Positions 43,557-51,442 of a DNA stretch of 64,000 bases are shown piece by piece. Each line of letters opens with the position of its first letter. The stretch's first letter is position 1. The DNA is taken from the NCBI GenBank assembly GCA_958296055.1, contig CATQHS010000001.1:515808-579807 (forward strand). The letters run 5' to 3'. The translations under genes were made by a program, and so were the position numbers. Under the pieces are notes generated by a model that worked only from the letters and a program-made list of their open reading frames with translations, ran no database searches and was not told where the DNA came from. Source of the stretch: an uncultured Acidimicrobiales bacterium. Lineage in GTDB: Bacteria; Actinomycetota; Acidimicrobiia; Acidimicrobiales; Aldehydirespiratoraceae.

Positions 43557-44795
43557 TCAGACCGGTTCGAGCCGGGTCTCCCCGTCGTCGCCGTCGGACA
43601 GCCGGAACCCGCAGATCTCGGCCAGCCGCTCCCGGCCCTCGTCGGGGCCGCTGGCGATCAGCTCGTCGCCGTCCTCCAAGACCGCCGCCCCCCGGGGCCG
43701 GTACCGGTACCGGCCGCCCCGGCGGATGGCCAGGACAGTGAAGCCGGGCTCCACCCCCAGCCGCAGGCCCCGCAGCGACGACCCGTCCGCCTCGGACCCG
43801 GCGGCCACCGGGATCCGCACCACCACCTCGTCGCTGTCGCCTAGCGCGATGCCCAAGATGGGGTGCACGTCCTCGTTTTTCTCGATGATCCAGACCATCT
43901 GCTGGGCCTGATCGCCGAGGTCCTCGGCCGCCTGGGACAGGTGCAGCAGCCCCCGCAGCCTGGCCGGGTCGACGTCGTTGCCATCGTTGCCATCGTTGCC
44001 GGCGGCCCGCAGGACCCACAGCTCGAGCCGGTCGTTCATCTCGTCGAGCCGGTCCTCGAGATGGCGGACCTCGGCGGCCAGCCCCAGGTCGCGCAGCACC
44101 AGCGCCGAGTAGGCCAGGCCCACCGCCGCCTCGGAGAGGTTCTTCATCTCCACCAGCAGGTCCACGGCCCGGTCCAAGTCGCTCACGGTGGCCCCGGAGG
44201 GCTCGTCGGAGGGGGGCGACCAGCCGGGCGAGCCGGCCAGTCGGCGCAGCTCGACCATGCCCTCCGGCGCCCCCCGCAGGAACAGGGCGTCGCCGGGCAG
44301 GATCACCGTCTGGCCGTCGACGTCGGTGATCCACTCCCGGCCCCGGCGGACGGCCATGACCCGCATGCCGGTGCGGACCGGGATCTCGTGCTCGGCCAGG
44401 GACCGGCCGGCCAGAGCCGATCCCTCCGAGACCAGCACCCGGTGCGACACCTCCTCGGCCGCGCTCAGGTCGGCCACCAACTGGGCCGGTATGCCGAGCC
44501 GGTGGGTGACGATGCGGGCGATGTCCACCGCGTCGTTGGCGATGCGCTCGATGGCCGACACCACCTGCAGCACCGAGGACATCCCATCGGCGTCTTTGGG
44601 GTCGCGCACGGCCATGACGCACACGGCCCGCATGTCCTGCACCAGGTCGCTCATCCGCTCCTCGAGCCCGGCCACCTCGTCGGCCATGTCGGGGTCCCCG
44701 AAGTACAGGGCGGCATAGGCCAGGTCCACCATCAGCTCGGAGGTGTCCTTGGCCTCGGCCAGCATCTCCCTCAGATTGCGCGGTCCGTCTTCCAT
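43557..44795 (-). CDS. PhoU-RCK_C-PhoU-RCK_C regulatory protein
   Basis: 412 residues made of two repeats. Each has a PhoU-like helical bundle (first: KDTSELMVDLAYAALYFG; second: KNLSEAAVGLAYSALVL) and a TrkA-C/RCK_C domain (first: GRSLAEHEIPVRTGMRVMAVRRG; second: GSSLRGLRLGVEPGFTVLAIRRG). Such proteins pair with cation channels and transporters and sense ligands. A 9-bp triplet repeat (43975-44000) gives NDGNDGND in the second PhoU half. The MgtE-like gene lies 55 nt upstream on the same strand, so they probably act together. Confidence 0.85.
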   Translation of the reverse strand: MEDGPRNLREMLAEAKDTSELMVDLAYAALYFGDPDMADEVAGLEERMSDLVQDMRAVCVMAVRDPKDADGMSSVLQVVSAIERIANDAVDIARIVTHRLGIPAQLVADLSAAEEVSHRVLVSEGSALAGRSLAEHEIPVRTGMRVMAVRRGREWITDVDGQTVILPGDALFLRGAPEGMVELRRLAGSPGWSPPSDEPSGATVSDLDRAVDLLVEMKNLSEAAVGLAYSALVLRDLGLAAEVRHLEDRLDEMNDRLELWVLRAAGNDGNDGNDVDPARLRGLLHLSQAAEDLGDQAQQMVWIIEKNEDVHPILGIALGDSDEVVVRIPVAAGSEADGSSLRGLRLGVEPGFTVLAIRRGGRYRYRPRGAAVLEDGDELIASGPDEGRERLAEICGFRLSDGDDGETRLEPV

Positions 44796-44850
44796 CAGCT
44801 CTCCCGCAGTGTCGTCATCGTAGAGCCATCGGCGCCCGCTGGCCTCGCCA

Positions 44851-46080
44851 TCACGCCACCCCCAGCCACACCACGGTCAGGATCAGCGTGAAGACGCCCA
44901 CGAAGTCCAGCGAGGACATGACCATGGGGACGCCGTGGGTGTCGGGGTCGAGCCCGAACCGCACCGCGGCCAGCGTGCCGTAATAGGCCACCGCCACCGC
45001 CACCATGGTGGCCATCAGGCCGCCGATGACGGCCACGCCCACCAGATCGGCCAGCCCGGGGCTGGCCCGGCCGGTGACGGCCGCGCCGGCGGCGGCCATC
45101 AATCCCAGCATGGCGAACACCGGGACCGACAGCGCGAAGGTGGTGGCGATGTCGCCCCGGGCCGGAGCGGCGGGCACCGGGCCGGGGCGGATCAGGCCCA
45201 GGTGGAGCTTGGTGGACAGGCGGCTCGACAGCACGCCGCCCAGGGCCCCGGCCGTGCCCAGGTATCCGGGCAGCAGCACCAGCAGCACCGGGAAGGCCAG
45301 GAAGGTGCCCAGCCGCTTCTCCATGGTGATGCCGGCGCCGAGATCCAGCAGCCCGGCCACCGTCAGAACCGGGACCGACTCTTTGACCACCCGGCGCAGA
45401 GCCTCAAGCCGGGTGCGCACTGCCCACAGCCCGGCCAGAGCGGCCAGCCCGGCCAGGGACCAGGCCAGGGCCGGGGTCAGCACCGGCACGCCGGCCAACT
45501 CGGCCCCCACCACCAGGGCGGGCAGGGTCACCACGTCGGCGGTGGCCGACACCAAGGGCACGGCCACGTTGTCGAGATCCAGGCCGAAGCGGACGGCGCC
45601 GCTGGTCAGAGCCAGGGTGATGACCAGCACTGCCGCGGAGGCCAGCAGGCCGCCGACGGTGCCGACGGCCACGAAATCGGCCAGCGACATGGTGGGCGAG
45701 ACGTTGAAGACGACGGCCATGGCTTTGGCCAGCCCGGCCAGGGCGACGCCCAGCATCAGGCTCAGCGACAGGCAGGCGGCCGCGTTCTGGCCCACCACCG
45801 AGTCGAGCCGGGGGGTGAGGCGGAAGGTGCCGGTGTGGATGGCCGTGCCCAGGCGGCTGCCCATCGCGCCGAAGATGTTGCCCCGCAAGGCGATGGCGGC
45901 CGGCACCAGCATCAACAGGCCGGGCAGTCTCTCGAGGGCACCGGTGGACGAGGCCAGGATCAGCCCGGCGGCCAGGCTGGCCAGCCCGGCCAGCACCAGG
46001 GCCGAGAACACGGCTCCGAATGCGGCCGGGTCGCCGCCCGTCAGTCGGGTCAGCCCCCTTCTCAGTCGGCCGCGGCGCAT
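44851..46080 (-). CDS. MgtE/SLC41-like divalent cation transporter (duplicated membrane domain)
   Basis: 409 residues with two homologous MgtE-type membrane domains of about five helices each. Both contain LLVLVPA/LPGYLGTAGALGG-like blocks (PAAIALRGNIFGAMGSRLGTAIHTG and PGYLGTAGALGGVLSSRLSTKLHLG). It lacks the cytoplasmic N and CBS domains of MgtE, and the PhoU/RCK_C partner encoded downstream may replace them. ATG 46080 is preceded by CATACT 6 nt upstream and AAGGA. A longer reading frame upstream is rejected. Confidence 0.82.
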   Translation of the reverse strand: MRRGRLRRGLTRLTGGDPAAFGAVFSALVLAGLASLAAGLILASSTGALERLPGLLMLVPAAIALRGNIFGAMGSRLGTAIHTGTFRLTPRLDSVVGQNAAACLSLSLMLGVALAGLAKAMAVVFNVSPTMSLADFVAVGTVGGLLASAAVLVITLALTSGAVRFGLDLDNVAVPLVSATADVVTLPALVVGAELAGVPVLTPALAWSLAGLAALAGLWAVRTRLEALRRVVKESVPVLTVAGLLDLGAGITMEKRLGTFLAFPVLLVLLPGYLGTAGALGGVLSSRLSTKLHLGLIRPGPVPAAPARGDIATTFALSVPVFAMLGLMAAAGAAVTGRASPGLADLVGVAVIGGLMATMVAVAVAYYGTLAAVRFGLDPDTHGVPMVMSSLDFVGVFTLILTVVWLGVA

Positions 46081-46252
46081 TCCTTCAGTATGCAGGCGAG
46101 GATCAGGCCGGGTGCTCCGGCCCGGAAATCTGATCCGGTGGGCGACGGCCTTCAACTACGGCTCTTCCCCGGACCAAGACAGCTTCTTATAGCTTGAATT
46201 GGGCTTTATTATAGATGAACGAGGCGAAATCTATCATAAACATCGTAACAAC

Positions 46253-46360
46253 TGCCAGATGACTGCCAAATACTGCCATCGTCTGCCACCATTTGGCCCA
46301 ACTCTGCCAACTCTGCCAACTGTCTGCCAAAAGTTGGCAGAGTTAGACCCAAAGTTGGCA
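46253..46360. repeat. Helically phased TGCCA array with inverted copies
   Basis: TGCCA begins at 46253, 46264, 46274, 46284, 46305, 46314 and 46325, that is every 9-11 bp apart from one missing slot near 46294. Inverted TGGCA follows at 46335 and 46356. The last pairs form hairpins such as AACTCTGCCAACT/AGTTGGCAGAGTT. The spacing is not a multiple of three. The whole gap 46081-46464 is AT-rich and has no convincing gene. Confidence 0.8.
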
Positions 46361-46365
46361 GACAT

Positions 46366-46382
46366 AGGCCCATCTGAATGGG
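46366..46382. repeat. Short perfect hairpin after the TGCCA array
   Basis: GCCCAT and ATGGGC pair over a short loop, just after the array and about 80 nt before the protease pseudogene start. No T-run. Confidence 0.35.
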
Positions 46383-46464
46383 CGAAAATGGACATGTCTG
46401 AGTTCATCAGCCGGTGGCTGATCAAAAAGGTTCGGTGACCGGCTCCGAGGCGAGGAGCTATGAC

Positions 46465-47035
46465 ATGTCCGATCACCAAGCACACAAGCTGAAGAGGCTG
46501 ATCCGCTGGCTCGGCCTGCTCACGGCGGTAGACTTGGCGCAGCCCTGCTGTCGGTCCAGCCGGGCGCGGCGGAGGCCTCAGTGCCCCCGACTCCGAGCCG
46601 GCGCCGGTGGATCTGGCGGTGACCTCGTACGCGTCTGACTACTCGGTGTCGCTCACCGAGGCCCAGCGGCGCCTGGACCGCATCCAGCCCCTCCAAGAGA
46701 TCCTGGCCTCCATACGAGACCTCGAAGCCGCCCGGCTGGCCGGGTGGGGCATCGACCACAGCGCCAGCTTCGGCGGCTGGGTGTGGCTCACCGGCAGCGC
46801 CGCGCCTGCCGCGGCCGCAGCCGCCGCCCACCCCGACGTTCAGATCCGCACCGGTGCCCGGCGGCCTCCCCGACACCGGGCCCGCCACCGTGACCGACGA
46901 GGCCTTCCGAGCCAAAGCCGCCGAAGTGACCGAACAACTCCGCGGCCACATCAACGTCAACTACGTCGTAGAAGACGGCCGAGGGCTCTCCGCAAATGCC
47001 ACCTTCATAGGCGGTCAGCACATTGGAGTTTGTAG
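46465..47035 (+). pseudogene. Decayed serine-protease precursor (signal and pro-region)
   Basis: ATG 46465 follows a good GAGGAG site and opens MSDHQAHKLKRLIRWLGLLTAV, which continues after a frame change as GAALLSVQPGAAEAS, a signal peptide. A second frame change leads to DLAVTSYASDYSVSLTEAQ and then LASIRDLEAARLAGWGIDH, nearly identical to the start of the protease at 59685-60797. At about 46853 a deletion equal to about 60 residues joins VQIRTG to PGGLPDTGPATV in another frame. Similarity ends after NATFIGG near 47030, where lipoprotein-like sequence begins; no catalytic domain remains. Composition switches from GC-rich to AT-rich at this join. Confidence 0.85.
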
Positions 47036-47065
47036 GGCCTGTCACTATGCCATGACCTCAAGAGA

Positions 47066-47690
47066 ATGCCCATCAAGGAGTTCCATTCCGCTGGGGTCGA
47101 GGGGATTCTTCTGATCAAGCGGCCGTGCGTGTACATCGTCAGAGATTTTGCACGGCTTCTCCCGGGGACGCCATTGGAGGAGCTGCCGGAACCTGAGCGA
47201 ATCTTCATACGACTACCACGAGAGCATACCCGGTATGACCCGAAAACCCAGTCGATCTGGGTCCACGCCAATGGGCCCATGAGTAACGGCGACCGGGTTC
47301 TAGTGGGTGGATCGTTCGCCGGTAATTGCTGAAGGGGTCTTGTCGATCGAGGGGTCGTGTGTGTACGTCATTGACGATTTTGCATGGCTAGTTCCAATCT
47401 TAATGCCGGAAGAGTTGCCAGACCCAGTTCGTGTCTTTGTGAAACTTCCACGAGCACAGACCCGATATGACACAGACACTGAGTCGATCTGGGTCAACGG
47501 TGAAGGCCCCATGACCAGCGGCGACCGAATCGAAATGGGAGGCGGCAAGAGAAGTCAGAGCGTAGCGAGTGCCTGTTCCGCTGACGTTGCCCACGTGTTC
47601 ACCGTAACAAGCATGGTTCCCAAACAATGCATTCCGTGGGTTCCGCCTGAACGCCAAACCGGATGCAAACCCCCAGAAACCCATAAGTGA
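47066..47690 (+). pseudogene. Decayed copy of the two-domain lipoprotein
   Basis: Two frames together reproduce the lipoprotein of 58697-59629. The first (47066-47332) gives PCVYIVRDFARLLPG, ELPEPERIFIRLPRE and SIWVHANGPMSNGDRV. The second (about 47306-47690) gives SIEGSCVYVIDDFAWLVP, ELPDPVRVFVKLPR and GPMTSGDRIEMGGG, ending GCKPPETHK. The signal peptide and the second half of domain 1 are missing and the frame changes near 47310. It directly follows the decayed protease, keeping the gene order of the other copy. The second half alone remains open and could still be translated. Confidence 0.8.
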
Positions 47691-47771
47691 TATTGCGGCA
47701 AGACCGCGGCTCAAATGGGCGACTCCCCCACCGGACGGATGATCGGTGGGGACCGGCTCGGCTTGCCCCGC

Positions 47772-47777
47772 TAGCGT
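47772..47777 (+). promoter_or_regulatory. Leaderless -10 element (TAGCGT) for the parA-like gene
   Basis: TANNNT hexamer 6 nt before GTG 47784. Confidence 0.5.
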
Positions 47778-47783
47778 GGGGCC

Positions 47784-48572
47784 GTGGCCGCGGTGGCGAT
47801 CGTCAACCAGAAGGGCGGGGTGGGCAAGACCACGGTGGCGCTGGGCCTGGCCTCGGCGGCCTGGTCCCGGCGGCGCCCGAGCCTGGTGATCGACCTCGAC
47901 CCCCAGGGCAACGCCACCACCGGCCTGGGGGTCTGGGACCCGGCCGCTGGCGCGGACGAGGCCCTGGCCGCCGACCGCCCCGGCGCCGTCGCTGAGCTGA
48001 GCGTCCTCTCGGGCTGGCCCGACGGCGATGGGAACCCGCCCCGGGTGGTCCCGGCCACCGACGCGCTGACCGCCCGGGAGTCTCAGCTCCTGGCCGACCC
48101 GATCGGCGCCCAGGACCGGCTCCGCATCGCCTTGTCGGGGGCCGGCGAGCCGCTGGTGATCATCGACTGCCCCCCGTCGCTGGGGCTGCTCACCGTCAAC
48201 GGCCTGTTCGCCGCCGACCGGGTGTTGGTGGTGACCGAGCCCGGCGCCTGGGCCTCCGACGGAGTGGGGCGCATTCTGGCCGCCATTGAGCGGATCTCGG
48301 CCCGGCGGCCCCAGGCGCTCTCGGTGGCCGGGGTGGTGGTCAACCGCCTGGGCCGGACCCGCGACGCCCGCTACTGGTACGAGCAGCTCCGATCCGATCA
48401 CGGCGAGCTGGTCCTGCCCCCGGTGCGGCTGCGCACCGCCTTAGCCGAGGCGGCCGCCCGCTCCGCGCCCATCCACTCCCTGGCCCCCCGGTCCGGCGCG
48501 GCCGAGGCGGCCGAAGACCTCGACCGGATCTACGATCTGGTCGTCGGCCCGGAGGACGGCCATGGCCTATGA
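47784..48572 (+). CDS. ParA-family ATPase
   Basis: 262 residues. The deviant Walker A is NQKGGVGKTTVALGLA (residues ~8-23, with the signature lysine), then VIDLDPQGNATTGLG and VIIDCPPSLG. Typical of ParA/Soj-like proteins that bind DNA as ATP dimers and move cargo. No parB lies beside it, so it may position something other than the chromosome. The next gene overlaps by 11 nt and encodes a single-helix membrane protein, a possible partner. Confidence 0.87.
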   Translation: MAAVAIVNQKGGVGKTTVALGLASAAWSRRRPSLVIDLDPQGNATTGLGVWDPAAGADEALAADRPGAVAELSVLSGWPDGDGNPPRVVPATDALTARESQLLADPIGAQDRLRIALSGAGEPLVIIDCPPSLGLLTVNGLFAADRVLVVTEPGAWASDGVGRILAAIERISARRPQALSVAGVVVNRLGRTRDARYWYEQLRSDHGELVLPPVRLRTALAEAAARSAPIHSLAPRSGAAEAAEDLDRIYDLVVGPEDGHGL

Positions 48573-48921
48573 CCCCCAGCGCGACCGCCGCCGACCTCGG
48601 CCCGGCACCGGCGAAGCGGCACCCATAGACGCCCTGCTGGACGTCGTCGAGCCCGCCGCCGACGTTCCGGTGCCGACGGGCGTTGTTGCGGGGCACGCCG
48701 ACGCGGCCGAGCCCGCGGCCGACGGGCCGGCCCCGGCGAGCCCGGTCCGCGGGCCCGACCCTCCCCCGCCGGTGAGCGTCACCCCCGGTCCGGCCGACCC
48801 CTGGAGCGACCGCCAGCTCCTGCAGGCCGTTGTGGCCTCGGCGGTCCTCACCCTGGCCGCGGCGATGGCAGCCCGGTGGTACTGGCCGCGCCTGCGGCAC
48901 CGCTTTCACGCCCGCCGGTGA
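48562..48921 (+). CDS. Pro/Ala-rich protein with one C-terminal membrane helix
   Basis: 119 residues. A basic N-terminus (DPQRDRRRPRPG) leads into an Ala/Pro/Asp-rich disordered middle. One hydrophobic helix (LLQAVVASAVLTLAAAMAARW, about 86-106) precedes a short basic tail. No known motif. Overlap with the ParA gene argues for co-translation and possible membrane recruitment of ParA. Confidence 0.65.
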   Translation: MAYDPQRDRRRPRPGTGEAAPIDALLDVVEPAADVPVPTGVVAGHADAAEPAADGPAPASPVRGPDPPPPVSVTPGPADPWSDRQLLQAVVASAVLTLAAAMAARWYWPRLRHRFHARR

Positions 48922-48922
48922 C

Positions 48923-50419
48923 ATGGGCCCGATGAGATTGGGCACCGCGGAATACCAGCATGTAGGGGCCGAGTATTTCGAGGAACGCGGGCTGCGGCGC
49001 CACGCCGGCTTCTGGTCGCTGTGGGCGCTGGGGGTGGGCGCGGTCATCTCCGGGGATTTCTTCGGCTGGAACTTCGGCTTGGGCGTCGGCGGCTTCGGCG
49101 GCTTGCTGGCCGCCACGGGGATCGTGGCGGTTATGTACGTCTGCATGTGCTTCTCCATCGCCGAGATGTCGGCGGCCCTGCCCCACGCGGGCGGGGCCTA
49201 CTCCTTCGCTAGAACGGCGATGGGGCCATGGGGCGGGTACATCACCGGCCTGGCCGAGAGCATCGAGTACATCCTCACCCCCGCGGTCATCGTCGTGGGG
49301 ATCGGCGGCTACGCGGGCGCGGCCATCGACGACATCTTCGGCGCGGACATCCCCGCCCCGGTGTACTGGCTGGTTTTCTACGCCGTCTTCGTGGGCGTCA
49401 ACATGGCCGGCGCCGGCGCCGCCTTCAGGTTCTCGATCTTCGTCACCATCTGCGCCCTGGGCGTTCTCCTGGTCTTCTGGATCGGCGCGGTTGGAAGCTT
49501 CAGTTGGGACTGGGCCACAAACATCGAGCCGGAGGGCGGCAACCCGCGGTTCTTGCCGTTCGGCTGGACGGGCGCGGCCGAGGCGATGCCGTTCGCCATC
49601 TGGTTCTACCTGGCCATAGAGCAGTTGCCGCTGGCCGCCGAAGAGTCCCGGAATCCGGGCCGCGACATGCCCAAGGCGCTGCGCTGGGGCATCCTCACCC
49701 TGATCGTCGCCTCGATCCTCACCTTGTTCCTCAACGCGGGGATCGCCCCCGGCTCAGCCGAAGTCGGAACCAGCGATGAGCCCCTGTTCCTGGCCTTCAG
49801 AACCATCTTCGGCGCCGGGGCGGGCGCTTCGGTGCTGGAGTTGGCCGCCGTCGCCGGCCTGGCGGCCAGCTTCCACGCCATCATCTACGCCTACGGGCGC
49901 AGGATCTACTCGCTGTCGAGGTCGGGTTACTTCCCCCGCGTCCTGTCGTTGACCCACCCCCAAACCCGAACCCCCCATTTCGCATTGGCGGCGGGAGCGG
50001 TGATCGGGTATTCGGTCGCGCTGCTGATCGAGTTCGGCGACGACTGGTTCGGGGACGACGCCCCGGTGGGGGCCGTGCTGTTGAACATGGCCGTGTTCGG
50101 GGCGGTCATCTCCTATGTGATGCAGATGATTTCCTTCGTCCGGCTGAGAAGGCGCTTCCCGGGGATCGAGCGTCCTTATGTAAGCCCTCTGGGCTCCCTG
50201 GGCGCGCTGGCGGCCGGCCTCATCGCCTTCGCCACGCTGATCTTCCTGTTCCTCAACTCCGACTATCGCCTGGGCCTCTACGGGTGTGCGATCTGGTTCG
50301 CGGCAGGCTTGGCCCTCTTCGCCGCGGGTGGCCGCAAGCGGCTCGTCCGCTCCCCCGAAGAGGAGTTCGCCCTTGCGGCCGTCGCCGCCGAGGAGGCCGG
50401 GCCGGCGGCAGGCGCCTGA
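48923..50419 (+). CDS. APC-family amino acid/ethanolamine permease
   Basis: 498 residues, about 12 helices. VISGDFFGWNFGLGVGGFGGLLAAT and ALPHAGGAYSFARTAMGPWGGYITGLAE are close to the ethanolamine permease (Eat) group, and EESRNPGRDMPKAL is the conserved loop. A C-terminal Ala/Glu-rich tail follows. No ethanolamine ammonia-lyase genes are nearby. ATG 48923 or 48932; no strong ribosome site. Confidence 0.85.
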   Translation: MGPMRLGTAEYQHVGAEYFEERGLRRHAGFWSLWALGVGAVISGDFFGWNFGLGVGGFGGLLAATGIVAVMYVCMCFSIAEMSAALPHAGGAYSFARTAMGPWGGYITGLAESIEYILTPAVIVVGIGGYAGAAIDDIFGADIPAPVYWLVFYAVFVGVNMAGAGAAFRFSIFVTICALGVLLVFWIGAVGSFSWDWATNIEPEGGNPRFLPFGWTGAAEAMPFAIWFYLAIEQLPLAAEESRNPGRDMPKALRWGILTLIVASILTLFLNAGIAPGSAEVGTSDEPLFLAFRTIFGAGAGASVLELAAVAGLAASFHAIIYAYGRRIYSLSRSGYFPRVLSLTHPQTRTPHFALAAGAVIGYSVALLIEFGDDWFGDDAPVGAVLLNMAVFGAVISYVMQMISFVRLRRRFPGIERPYVSPLGSLGALAAGLIAFATLIFLFLNSDYRLGLYGCAIWFAAGLALFAAGGRKRLVRSPEEEFALAAVAAEEAGPAAGA

Positions 50420-50466
50420 GGCCCTAGCCAGCCGGAGAGGAGGCCGGGCCGGCCGGGCCTGTCGGA

Positions 50467-51357
50467 TCAGCCGGCCATCCGCAGCAGTGACTCCTCTTGG
50501 GCGGCCCGCTCGGCCGCCCGGCGCTCGATGTCGGCCGAGCCCTCGGGGCAGTTCGCCGCGTAGGGGCACCAGTTGCACAGCGGGCCGGTCCGGGGGGCGA
50601 AGGCGTCGGCCGCGCAGGCGGTTCCGATGTCGACCCAAGTCGAGGCCAGGGACTCCACCGTGGACTCCAGGGTCTCCTCGGTGACGGGAGTGTCGACCAC
50701 CCGCTGGCCCAGGTACAGCAGTCGGGCCTTCACCGGCATCCGGTCCATGTATTCGGCCACCGCGGCCGCGTAGAGCAAGACCTGGGCCAGCCGCTTGGGC
50801 GCGAAGCGCAGCGATGGGGGCCGGCCCGACTTGTAGTCGGTTACCACCATGCCGTCGGGCCCCTCGTCGATCCGGTCGACGACGCCTCTGAAGGGCACCC
50901 CCCCGAGGGTGGCCTCCACCTTCTCCTCGGTGGCCACCACCTCGACGCCGGCCGGGTCCTCCAGGGCCCACAGCCCCTCGACGGCCTTCCAGGCCTTCCA
51001 GCGGAACTCCCGGCTCTCGGCCTCGCCCAGCCCGAGGGCGGCGTAGTCGTAGTCGGCCTCGAACTCCGGCCACCGGGCCCGGGCCAGGGTTCGGGCCCGG
51101 GCCGGGGTCCGGTCCGCCGGGTCCTCCTGCAGGAGCGCCTCCAGCACCAGATGGGCGAAGCTGCCCACCAGGGCCGGGACCCCGGGCGGGTCGGGGAGCC
51201 GCTCGACGTAGCGGAACCGCCAGCGCCGGGGGCATTGCTCGAACATCGAGGCTCCCGAGGGCGACAGCCTCGCCGGTGGAGCGGGCCGGCCGTCGGAACC
51301 CACCGCCCCGACGTTCACCTCGTCATGCAGGTCAACCGGATCCAGCGCTAATTCCAT
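50467..51357 (-). CDS. RecB-like PD-(D/E)XK nuclease with Fe-S cysteines
   Basis: 296 residues. RLSPSGASMFEQCPRRWRFRYVE holds the first cysteine. Then GVVDRIDE and VVTDYKSGRPPS give the D...DxK active site, and QVLLYAAAV is the QxxxY motif. C-terminal CNWCPYAANCPEG supplies three more cysteines for a Cas4/AddB-like 4Fe-4S cluster. Found widely in actinobacteria as a stand-alone RecB-family exonuclease, probably for DNA repair. Confidence 0.87.
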   Translation of the reverse strand: MELALDPVDLHDEVNVGAVGSDGRPAPPARLSPSGASMFEQCPRRWRFRYVERLPDPPGVPALVGSFAHLVLEALLQEDPADRTPARARTLARARWPEFEADYDYAALGLGEAESREFRWKAWKAVEGLWALEDPAGVEVVATEEKVEATLGGVPFRGVVDRIDEGPDGMVVTDYKSGRPPSLRFAPKRLAQVLLYAAAVAEYMDRMPVKARLLYLGQRVVDTPVTEETLESTVESLASTWVDIGTACAADAFAPRTGPLCNWCPYAANCPEGSADIERRAAERAAQEESLLRMAG

Positions 51358-51442
51358 GGCTGTAGTTCTACACCACCGGTGCGACAGTCCGCGGGCTTCG
51401 CCGTCAGAGGGCGGGGACGACGACCGGCCACGGGCCTTCCCC

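Noticed and set aside
46199..46438. 79-codon open frame across the TGCCA array
   Set aside because: Repeat spacing of 9-11 bp does not follow the codon frame, no ribosome site fits, and the product is low-quality repeats of Leu-Pro-Thr.
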